A stretch of 64,000 bases of DNA from Segatella buccae ATCC 33574 (lineage in GTDB: Bacteria; Bacteroidota; Bacteroidia; Bacteroidales; Bacteroidaceae). The stretch spans positions 700,368 to 764,367 of the forward strand of contig NZ_GL586311.1 of assembly GCF_000184945.1 (NCBI RefSeq). The letters run 5' to 3'. Below the pieces are notes generated by a model. That model did no database searches, had not been told where the DNA came from, and saw only the letters and a list, made by a program, of their open reading frames with translations. Below are positions 10,157-17,634 of this stretch, in pieces. Made by a program: the position numbers and the translations under genes. Position 1 is the stretch's first letter. Each line of letters opens with the position of its first letter.

Positions 10157-10345
10157 ATGGAAAAGAAGTATATCAGTCCCTGCATGAAAATGAAGTGTAT
10201 GGAGCCGGAAACAGTCTTGGCGGCAAGTCCGTCGACTCCCATTTCTGGCGGTTCCACTTCCGCCCCCGGCAACGGTGAAGCCCCCATAACCTCGGGCGAT
10301 GCCAAGCAGAGTCGCAGCATTTGGGAGGGAGAGTGGCAAGATTGA
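10157..10345 (+). CDS. Small companion peptide (62 aa) of the KYIxP / Trp-acidic tail family
   Basis: Starts two bases after the stop of the large secreted hydrolase, so the two are almost certainly co-transcribed. The peptide begins MEKKYISPCMKMKCMEPET and ends GDAKQSRSIWEGEWQD. The same architecture recurs at 52294-52503 and 55392-55571, each time directly after a large secreted protein with a Prevotella-type C-terminus, and in truncated form at 48130-48252 (which shares the GDAK block and a W-G-W/E-W-D end). There is no signal peptide or membrane helix; the middle is Gly/Ser/Pro rich and looks disordered. I do not recognise a named family. The recurrent linkage is directly visible; any role as export factor, chaperone or leader-like peptide is inference. 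Confidence 0.75.
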   Translation: MEKKYISPCMKMKCMEPETVLAASPSTPISGGSTSAPGNGEAPITSGDAKQSRSIWEGEWQD

Positions 10346-10762
10346 GGCAAGAGGCTGAACACCTGCCGGGGCTCCGGCCCCTCTCTCCAACCATCAATTC
10401 CCAAGTTATAACTCCTAACTCCCAACTCTCAAGCGTGTATTGGCCTTCCAGAAAGGGGCAATGCACGCTTATTGATTCTCCGGCAGGCCACGCCTGCTTT
10501 CGTGCAAGGCCTTTGCACGCTCCGTGCGGAGGCTTTGCACCATCCGTTCGGCAGTCATGCGCGGAGTGTGCAAAGGCCTTGCACCAAACCACGGGCATCC
10601 TTCCTGTAAAACCCAAGGGGCCGGACAACAACCTGACAGGGCCGTAAAGAGGGGAAAATACGGAAAAAGTCGGTCGGAGAGCTGGCAATATCGAATATTT
10701 TAGCTACCTTTACAGCGAAATTGAAACCGACTGAATCAACAAACTAACATACATGTAACCTT
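10346..10762. repeat. Gene-free stretch with a TAACTCC-type array and a 23-bp inverted repeat
   Basis: Between the small peptide and the GH127 gene. Bases 10403-10432 carry a degenerate array of TAACTCC/CAACTCC units. Bases 10502-10518 (GTGCAAGGCCTTTGCAC) and 10568-10584 (GTGCAAAGGCCTTGCAC) are exact reverse complements; including flanks the stem is 23 bp with one G-T pair, enclosing a 43-base loop. A weak promoter-like TACCTTTA lies at about 10707-10714 upstream of GH127, without a good TTTG box. No reading frame here looks coding. Confidence 0.6.
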
Positions 10763-12799
10763 ATGAGAAAAATCATTTCTACAGTGGTCGTGGCTGCCGT
10801 CATGACCTTGCCTGCCATGGCGCAAAAGACATCAGACTACGGCTATCCCTTCACCCAAGTGCCTTTCACGAGTGTGAGGATTGCACCCAACACCTTTTGG
10901 GGCGACCGGTTGAAGGCTGCCCGCGAAGTGACGGTGCCTTTGGCTTTCAGCAAGTGCAAGAGCGAAGGGAGATACGACAACTTTGTCAAGGCGGCCCGGC
11001 CCGACGAGAAATATGACGTGAGCAAATTCATGGGCTTCTCCTTCGACGACACCGATGTCTACAAGACCATCGAGGGGGCAAGCTATATTCTCCAGACCTA
11101 TCCGGACAAACGGCTGAAGGCTTATATCGACAGCGTACTCGATGTGGTGGGGGCAGCCCAAGAGCCCGACGGCTATCTCTACACCGCCCGCACCATCAAT
11201 CCCAAGAAACCGCACAAGTGGTCGGGCTCCAAGAGATGGGAGAAAGTGGAAGTGCTGAGTCATGAGCTCTACAACCTCGGCCACATGGTGGACGCGGCCT
11301 GCGCCCACTATCAGGCCACGGGCAGCACCAAGTTTCTCGACATAGCCAAACGGTATGCCGACTGTGTCATCCGCGAGGTGGGCCCCGGACAGGGACAAGC
11401 CACCGTGGTGCCAGGACACCAGATAGCGGAGATGGCTTTGGCCCGCCTCTACACCGTCACGGGCGACAAACGCTATCTTGACGAGGCCAAATATTTTCTG
11501 GACTACCGAGGCAAGACACACATACGCGACCTCTACAGCCAGAGCGACAAGCCCGTGACCGAGCAACGGGAGGCTTGGGGACACGCCGTGAGGGCGGGCT
11601 ACATGTATGCCGGCATGGCCGATGTGGCGGCTCTGACCAAGGACTCGGCCTATATCAAGGCCATCGACCGGATATGGAACAACATCGTGGGCAGGAAGTA
11701 TTACCTCACGGGCGGTGTGGGGGCACGCCACTCGGGAGAGGCTTTCGGGGCCGACTATGAACTGCCCAACATGACGGCCTACAACGAAACTTGCGCTGCC
11801 ATCGCACAGGTCTATCTCAACGAGCGCATGTTCCTCCTCCACGGTGAGAGCAAATACATCGACTGTCTGGAGCGCACACTCTACAACGGGGTCATCTCGG
11901 GCATGAGCATGGACGGCGGCCGCTTCTTCTACCCCAACCCCTTGTCGAGCGACGGCAAGTACAAGTTCAACGCTGACGGCACCACCACGCGCCAGCCGTG
12001 GTTCGGTTGCGCCTGCTGCCCGAGCAACCTGAGCCGCTTCATACCGTCGCTGCCGGGTTATCTCTACGGCGTGAAGGGCAACGACATCTATGTCAATCTC
12101 TTTGCAGGCAACACATCCACCATCAGTGTGAACGGCAAGGAAGTGGTGCTGGAGGAGACCACCCAATATCCCTGGGAGGGCGACATCAGCATCAAGGTGG
12201 CCAAAAGCAGCGCCAAGGTGGCCAATCTGCTGATCCGCATTCCGGGATGGGTGCGCAACCGGGTGGTGCCAAGCGACCTCTATCGGTATAGCGACGATGA
12301 GAAGCCGGCCTACAGTGTCACTGTCAACGGCAAGCGTGTGGAGGGCGATCCCGATGCCAACAAGGGGTATCTGCCCGTGAGGGGCATCCGCAAGGGAGAC
12401 GTGATACGCATACATTTCGACATGCCGGTGCGCACGGTGGTGGCCAGCGACCGGGTGGCCGACGACCGGGGCAAGGTGGCTGTGGAGCGCGGTCCGCTGG
12501 TCTACTGTGCCGAGGCGGCCGACAACGGGGGAGCAGCTGTGCTCCACGCCGTAGTCAACAAAAAGCCCGCTTTTGCCGTGGTCAACGACTACAGCATCGA
12601 CAACACCGAGGCTCATGCCGCCCCATTCACCGTGAAGGCCATCAAGACGCCGGCCCAGATACTCCGGGAGTCTGCCGACGGTGGCATGGAGGTGGAGAAG
12701 CTCGACCTCACGCTGATTCCTTACTACGCGTGGAACCATCGCGGTGCCAACCAGATGAACGTGTGGTTTGTACAGAACTTGTCGTTGCTGGATAAGTAA
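10763..12799 (+). CDS. GH127 beta-L-arabinofuranosidase (DUF1680 family)
   Basis: Exo-enzyme releasing beta-L-arabinofuranose from plant glycans, acting in periplasm or outside; a signal peptide is visible (KIISTVVVAAVMTLPAMA). The 678-residue length is normal. The (alpha/alpha)6-barrel shows family landmarks: GGVGARHSGEAFG with Glu326, YNETCAAIAQ with Glu342 and Cys344, and FGCACCPSN with Cys416, Cys418 and Cys419. In the characterised Bifidobacterium enzyme HypBA1 the equivalent Glu and Cys residues bind zinc and one Cys is the nucleophile; the set looks intact here. The C-terminal part is beta-sandwich. It sits alone between a structured intergenic region and a very long terminator-like inverted repeat, so it may be its own transcription unit. 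Family call is firm; exact linkage specificity is not determinable. Confidence 0.93.
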   Translation: MRKIISTVVVAAVMTLPAMAQKTSDYGYPFTQVPFTSVRIAPNTFWGDRLKAAREVTVPLAFSKCKSEGRYDNFVKAARPDEKYDVSKFMGFSFDDTDVYKTIEGASYILQTYPDKRLKAYIDSVLDVVGAAQEPDGYLYTARTINPKKPHKWSGSKRWEKVEVLSHELYNLGHMVDAACAHYQATGSTKFLDIAKRYADCVIREVGPGQGQATVVPGHQIAEMALARLYTVTGDKRYLDEAKYFLDYRGKTHIRDLYSQSDKPVTEQREAWGHAVRAGYMYAGMADVAALTKDSAYIKAIDRIWNNIVGRKYYLTGGVGARHSGEAFGADYELPNMTAYNETCAAIAQVYLNERMFLLHGESKYIDCLERTLYNGVISGMSMDGGRFFYPNPLSSDGKYKFNADGTTTRQPWFGCACCPSNLSRFIPSLPGYLYGVKGNDIYVNLFAGNTSTISVNGKEVVLEETTQYPWEGDISIKVAKSSAKVANLLIRIPGWVRNRVVPSDLYRYSDDEKPAYSVTVNGKRVEGDPDANKGYLPVRGIRKGDVIRIHFDMPVRTVVASDRVADDRGKVAVERGPLVYCAEAADNGGAAVLHAVVNKKPAFAVVNDYSIDNTEAHAAPFTVKAIKTPAQILRESADGGMEVEKLDLTLIPYYAWNHRGANQMNVWFVQNLSLLDK

Positions 12800-12802
12800 G
12801 GG

Positions 12803-12925
12803 AGTGGACGAGTAAACAAGTGGACGAGTAGACAAGTTAATAGCAAGGCCCTTTTCATGCAAACCTCAAGAATGCAGGCAAACAACTTGTCTACTCGTCC
12901 ACTTGTTTACTCGTCCACTTTTTTT
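12803..12925 (+). terminator. 36-bp perfect inverted repeat built from tandem units, with T-run
   Basis: Left arm 12803-12838 and right arm 12884-12919 are exact reverse complements over 36 bases, separated by 45 bases; T's run from 12919 to 12925. Each arm is itself a tandem repeat of the 16-mer GTGGACGAGTARACAA. It follows the GH127 stop by 3 bases and lies just before the HTCS gene, so it can terminate the former. Arms of this length, made of tandem units, are unusual for an ordinary terminator. Confidence 0.75.
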
Positions 12926-12986
12926 GCCCCAATGCTTGTGCGATTGGAATTTTCTGCGTAAGTTTGTAGGGAAATACCAATGTAGC

Positions 12987-15900
12987 ATGAAACCTTTTGA
13001 CACACAACTATTCATTAAGACCGTCTGCGCCGTGCTGTTGTCATGGCTTCTGTCGGCGACCCCCGGAGTCGCGGAGAAGTTCAGAGTAGTGGACAACAGC
13101 ATGGGACTGTGCAACAACTCCGTGAACGCGATATGCCAAGACGGCAAGGGCTTCGTGTGGATGGGCACAGCCGGCGGTCTCTGTCGCTACGACGGCCTTT
13201 CGTTTTCCACCTTCCTTCACCGCTCTTCCGACTCCACATCGCTGGCCGACAACAACATACACTGCCTACTGCCTATGAAAGACGGTCTGTGGGTGGCCTC
13301 CAACAGTGCCTTGCAGTTTTATTCCTTCAACAGCGGACGATTCTACCGTGCCCGGGCATGGGTCGACGGCAGGCTCGACGACATGACCGAGCAACAGAAC
13401 GCAATGGTGGAGGCGGGCGGCCACATACTGACAGCCGACCACAAGGGCAGGTGTTTCGTGAAGAAAGACGGCGACACCTATTTCACCGCCCTGCCCCACC
13501 GGCTCTACACGCTCTGCAAGATCAGTGAACAGGCAGTGGTGGGAATAGGGCGCGGAGAAGCCCTGATGCTCTCGGCAGACGGGCGGCGGGTGATGAGCCG
13601 CTGCCGCATAGACTTCACGCCCACACTCAGATGCTCGGCGTCGTACAGCAAGATGACAAGATTGGTGTATGTGGGCAACGGCATAGGGCACAAAAGTCTG
13701 GCACTGGCCATAGACAAAGGGAGGCTGAGACTTGCCGACGCGCCGGTGCCCGACAACCTGATGGCGACAACCGACAGCCGTGGGGCCGTGGTCTTCGGCA
13801 TAGACGGCGGGGGCATCATAATGCAGCGAGGTGGCGACATGCAGCAGTTTTCACCGGCCAACTCCAATCTGAGCAACGATGCCGTCTACGCGCTGATGAG
13901 CGACAGCAACGGCAATCTGTGGGTGGGAACCTATCGCGGAGGCGTGAACTTCCTGCCCGTCCACAACGAGCGGTTTGAGTTGCTTGCACGCAAGAACGGT
14001 GCCATACCCTACGACATCGTAACAGCCGTGGTGCGTGATGGAGACCGGCTCTACATGGGGCTTGATGGCGGTGGGCTGTGCTTCTACAACCTCTCAAGCC
14101 GCTCCTCCTACACGCTGAACACGGCCAACAGCAACCTTCCGGGCAACAATGTCATCTCGATCGTGAACGACGGACGGTCGCTCTGGATGGCCATCTACAC
14201 CAAAGGGCTGGTGGAATACTCCCCGTCCACCGGTGCATTCACGCAATATCCCATGCCGACAAAGGAAACCACGGGCAACAACGTGTGGGTGGTGTGCGAC
14301 GACGGGCGCGGAAGGATATGGGTGGGCGGGCCCAATCTGGCGGTTTTCGACAAACAGTCACGGCGTTTTCTCGCCACACCCGAAACATTCCGCAAGATGG
14401 AATGCTCGGCCCTGCAAGACGACGGGCGGCATATATGGGTGGGGACTAACCACCGGGGCATCTACAAAATAGACAAGCGCACACTGCGCGTGGCTGCCCA
14501 TTACACTGCCGACTTCGGACAGGTGCGCCTGCCGGGCAATGAGGTGAGATACCTCCGGCTCGACTCCCACGGGCGGGTGTGGTTTGCTGTGACGCAAAAC
14601 GGCACCTACTGTCTGGACGAGAAGGCGCACAAGACCATCCACTACGGTGAAAAACAAGGACTGACCAACGGTGACCTCATGACACTCGTGGAAGACGTAC
14701 AGGGCATCTTGTGGATGGGGACAGCGAACGGACTGTTCAAGTTTGATCCACGCAAGCAGACTTTTGTGCGCTTCGGGAGCGACGAGGATATACCCAACAC
14801 CTTCACCTACGGCACAGGACTGCTCGCCGACGGCACCATCTACATGGGCAGCACGAAAGGCCTGCTGATGTTCAAGCCCTCAAAAGTGTTTTACCAACAG
14901 CCCTATCGGGGTGCAAGTCTGCTGTCACTCGACCTGCTTAACGGCAGTGGCGAACATTTCAACCTCTACGGCGACTCCATCCGAAGCGTGGAATTGAAGC
15001 ACCACCAGAACTTTTTCACCATCCATTTTGCCGTGCCCGACTACGAGTCGCCCCATCGGGTGCAGTTCTCCTGTCGCCTCGAAGGGCTCGAAAACCGCTG
15101 GCGCGAACTGGGCGACAAGCGCGAAGCGGCCTACACAAACGTGCCGCCGGGACACTATACCTTCCATGTGCGCTGCACCGATGTAAACGGCCAGTGGGGT
15201 CGGGCCACGGAATTGGATGTCGTCATCACCCCGCCTTGGTATGCCACGTGGTGGGCCTATCTGCTCTGGGCCTTGCTGTTGGCAGGTGTGGTATACGCCG
15301 CCCTCTGGCTCTATCTGCACGAACTGGACGTCAAGCACCGCATACAGATAGTGGATGTACAGCGCAGCACCATGCAGAAACTCAACGAGGCAAAGATGAA
15401 CTTCTACACCCGTATCACGCACGAACTGCGCACACCGGTGTTTCTCATAGGGGCCCAGATAGAGGAACTCAAGGAGCAGAAGCAGTCGCCCGTGACGGTG
15501 CCGGGCTCGTTTCTTGATTCCATGTACCGCAACTCGCAGAAACTGAACAATCTCATCAGCCGTATTATTGACATCCGGAAACTGGAGGCGAACGAAACGA
15601 AGCTGAACTTGCAGCATAAAGATGTGGTGGAATTTTGCCGAAACCTCACCGAAGACTATCATAACCTCTGCGCACAGAAGCGCATCAGCTATGCGTTCCG
15701 CACGACAAACGCTCCCATAGAGTTGGAATTCGACCTTGACAAGCTGGAGACAATCCTCACCAATCTGGTCTCCAATGCCTTCAAATATACCCGCGAAGGG
15801 GGCAACGTGGAACTGGCCATAGCCGACGAGCCCGACAGGGTGGTCTTCAGCGTGACGGACAACGGTATCGGCATATTGGAGAAAATGCACGAAACCATCT

Positions 15901-16883
15901 TTCAGAACTTCTTCCGCACGGAGCGGGGCGAGAGACAAAACCGGGGCGACGGCATCGGACTCTCTACCGTGAAAGAACTGGTGGAACTCCACGGGGGCAG
16001 CATCCGTGTGGAGAGTGAGATGGAGAAAGGGGCGCGCTTCGTCTTCCACATACCCAAAGGGCTATCGGGCGAGGCACAGACGGCAGTGGACGAGACGGGC
16101 GAAACAGGCCGACAGACACTGCGGATAGCCAATCCGACGGCTCCACACACCATCCTCGTCATCGACGACGAACACGACACGGTGGAGTTGCTGGAGCGCA
16201 ATCTGGCAGCCGACTTTAAGGTGATCAAGGCCTACGATGGCCGACAAGGACTCGAAGAGGCTGCCCGCACGCTGCCCGACATCATCGTCTGCGACCTGAT
16301 GATGCCCAACATGGACGGCATGGAGTTTCTCCACATGCTGAAAAGCGACAAGAAACTGGCCCACATCAAGGTCATCATCTTCACCGCCAAAACCTCGGAG
16401 GAAGACATGATAGAGGCCTTCGACCAAGGTGCCGACGCCTATCTCACCAAGCCCATATCGCTGCGGCTGCTGCGGAAACGCATCGACCGGCTCGTGGCGC
16501 AGAGCAACACGGCCGAGCTGACGGCTTCCATCGCACAGACAAAGAACACCTACACGAAGGAGGAACAGATATTCCTGTTGCGCTGCAGGGAAGTGATCGA
16601 CGACAATCTGCGCAACGAGAACTTCAACATAGACTACATTGCCGACAGTCTGGCCATGAGCCACTCATCACTCTACAAGAAGATCAAAGCCATGACGGGC
16701 ATGTCGCTCATCGAATTTATCAACGACTATAAAATCTACAAGGCCGTGGAACTGTTCAACCGGGGAGCCACCAACATCGACACCGTGCGCGAACAGTGCG
16801 GTTTCAAGGATGCCAAAAACTTCCGGGAGATGTTCAAGCGCAAGATGAACGTGACTCCCAAGCAGTATGTCCAGAACCTGTAG
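12987..16883 (+). CDS. Hybrid two-component system sensor/regulator (HTCS)
   Basis: One-protein signalling system of Bacteroidetes PULs: a periplasmic sensor detects an oligosaccharide and the cytoplasmic AraC domain activates SusCD operons. I start at ATG 12987 because it begins a signal peptide (KPFDTQLFIKTVCAVLLSW) and the upstream in-frame ATG (12903) lies inside the terminator arm. Domains of the 1298 residues: two-component-regulator propeller blades (about 25-640; LWVGTYRGGVNF, IWVGTNHRG), Y_Y_Y domain (about 650-745), one membrane helix (about 752-772), HisKA with THELRTP (His near 812), HATPase with NLVSNAFKYT and NGIGI, receiver with VIDDEHD and CDLMMPNMDG (Asp near 1102), and AraC DNA-binding domain ending MNVTPKQYVQN. 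A TAAGTTTG -7-like box is at 12959-12966. The targets may be the flanking SusCD or the xylan side-chain cluster. Confidence 0.94.
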   Translation: MKPFDTQLFIKTVCAVLLSWLLSATPGVAEKFRVVDNSMGLCNNSVNAICQDGKGFVWMGTAGGLCRYDGLSFSTFLHRSSDSTSLADNNIHCLLPMKDGLWVASNSALQFYSFNSGRFYRARAWVDGRLDDMTEQQNAMVEAGGHILTADHKGRCFVKKDGDTYFTALPHRLYTLCKISEQAVVGIGRGEALMLSADGRRVMSRCRIDFTPTLRCSASYSKMTRLVYVGNGIGHKSLALAIDKGRLRLADAPVPDNLMATTDSRGAVVFGIDGGGIIMQRGGDMQQFSPANSNLSNDAVYALMSDSNGNLWVGTYRGGVNFLPVHNERFELLARKNGAIPYDIVTAVVRDGDRLYMGLDGGGLCFYNLSSRSSYTLNTANSNLPGNNVISIVNDGRSLWMAIYTKGLVEYSPSTGAFTQYPMPTKETTGNNVWVVCDDGRGRIWVGGPNLAVFDKQSRRFLATPETFRKMECSALQDDGRHIWVGTNHRGIYKIDKRTLRVAAHYTADFGQVRLPGNEVRYLRLDSHGRVWFAVTQNGTYCLDEKAHKTIHYGEKQGLTNGDLMTLVEDVQGILWMGTANGLFKFDPRKQTFVRFGSDEDIPNTFTYGTGLLADGTIYMGSTKGLLMFKPSKVFYQQPYRGASLLSLDLLNGSGEHFNLYGDSIRSVELKHHQNFFTIHFAVPDYESPHRVQFSCRLEGLENRWRELGDKREAAYTNVPPGHYTFHVRCTDVNGQWGRATELDVVITPPWYATWWAYLLWALLLAGVVYAALWLYLHELDVKHRIQIVDVQRSTMQKLNEAKMNFYTRITHELRTPVFLIGAQIEELKEQKQSPVTVPGSFLDSMYRNSQKLNNLISRIIDIRKLEANETKLNLQHKDVVEFCRNLTEDYHNLCAQKRISYAFRTTNAPIELEFDLDKLETILTNLVSNAFKYTREGGNVELAIADEPDRVVFSVTDNGIGILEKMHETIFQNFFRTERGERQNRGDGIGLSTVKELVELHGGSIRVESEMEKGARFVFHIPKGLSGEAQTAVDETGETGRQTLRIANPTAPHTILVIDDEHDTVELLERNLAADFKVIKAYDGRQGLEEAARTLPDIIVCDLMMPNMDGMEFLHMLKSDKKLAHIKVIIFTAKTSEEDMIEAFDQGADAYLTKPISLRLLRKRIDRLVAQSNTAELTASIAQTKNTYTKEEQIFLLRCREVIDDNLRNENFNIDYIADSLAMSHSSLYKKIKAMTGMSLIEFINDYKIYKAVELFNRGATNIDTVREQCGFKDAKNFREMFKRKMNVTPKQYVQNL

Positions 16884-16885
16884 AC

Positions 16886-16905
16886 ACGGGCTCCGGCCCG
16901 TTTGC
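16886..16905 (+). terminator. Short hairpin after HTCS gene
   Basis: ACGGGC at 16886-16891 pairs with GCCCGT at 16896-16901 around a TCCG loop; only a short T-stretch follows. Weak candidate. Confidence 0.35.
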
Positions 16906-16973
16906 GGCCAATCGTCACAAGACACCGGCCACCCATTATCCAAACTTTTCAACATTCATTAAAACCAACCATC

Positions 16974-17534
16974 ATGAGAAAAAATCTTGGAGCAAAGCCT
17001 TTGAGCTATCCGCAACCGGTATTTATCATTGCCGCTTACGGAGCAGACGGTGTGCCCTCAGCCATGAATGCAGCCTGGGCGGGCATCACTAACCATACGG
17101 AAATTACAATGTGCCTCGACAGACGGCACAAGACTGTGGAAGATCTGCGCAGTCGCGGAGCTTTCACAGTGAGCATGGGCACAGCCCCGCAAGTAGTGGC
17201 CTGCGACTATGTGGGCATCGTCTCGGGCCACAAGGTGCCCGACAAATTCGCCCGTGCGGGCTTCCACGCTACTCCCTCCGAGTTTGTCGATGCCCCTCTC
17301 ATCGACGAACTGCCGCTGGCCTTGGAGTGCCGCCTCATCTCCTACGATGAGGAACGCGAACTGCTCACGGGCGAAATCGTAAACGTGAGTGCCGACGAGT
17401 GCATCCTCGACGAGCGCGGCAAGGTGAATCCCCATGCCCTCCGTCCCATCGTCTTCGACCCATTCAACAACACCTATCTGGAGATAGAGCACGAAGTGGG
17501 CAAAGCATTCAAGGATGGCACGCAGCTAAAATAG
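16974..17534 (+). CDS. Flavin reductase family protein (FMN-binding split barrel)
   Basis: Small cytoplasmic flavoprotein of 186 residues, of the flavin-reductase/split-barrel family that binds FMN and reduces it or a partner protein with NAD(P)H. The sequence shows family features: an opening KPLSYPQPVFIIAAYGADG, the conserved N-AAWAGITN segment, LDRRHKTVEDLRSRGAFTV and the closing domain ending HEVGKAFKDG. The ATG at 16974 is chosen because it directly precedes RKNLGAKPL; an earlier in-frame ATG (16902) adds 24 residues of non-conserved sequence. It is followed by a strong terminator and stands alone between an HTCS gene and the oppositely oriented CE1-GH43 gene. No direct link to glycan use is visible; probably a housekeeping gene. 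Confidence 0.88.
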   Translation: MRKNLGAKPLSYPQPVFIIAAYGADGVPSAMNAAWAGITNHTEITMCLDRRHKTVEDLRSRGAFTVSMGTAPQVVACDYVGIVSGHKVPDKFARAGFHATPSEFVDAPLIDELPLALECRLISYDEERELLTGEIVNVSADECILDERGKVNPHALRPIVFDPFNNTYLEIEHEVGKAFKDGTQLK

Positions 17535-17579
17535 GACCGAAGCAAGACAACATCAGGACAAACAGGACATCATCCAAAA

Positions 17580-17620
17580 GACCGCCAAACCTCTTGAGAC
17601 AGTTTGGCGGTCTTCTCTTT
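17580..17620. terminator. Bidirectional terminator between convergent genes
   Basis: Perfect 11-bp stem: GACCGCCAAAC (17580-17590) with GTTTGGCGGTC (17602-17612), 11-base loop, then TTCTCTTTT on the plus strand; A-rich bases precede it, so it also serves the convergent minus-strand gene that ends at 17635. Confidence 0.85.
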
Positions 17621-17634
17621 TGCATCCCTCCGGG

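Noticed and set aside
10832..12862. 676-codon minus-strand open frame opposite the GH127 gene
   Set aside because: It mirrors a secure GH127 gene, has no domain, signal peptide or promoter, and its composition (His/Val/Gly/Arg rich) is that of an antisense shadow in G+C-rich codon usage.
12803..12919. CRISPR array
   Set aside because: The repeated 16-mers are adjacent without spacers and occur as an inverted pair; no cas genes are in the window.
12903..12986. Longer HTCS start at ATG 12903
   Set aside because: The codons lie in the right arm of the terminator-like inverted repeat and upstream of the -7 box; the signal peptide begins at 12987.
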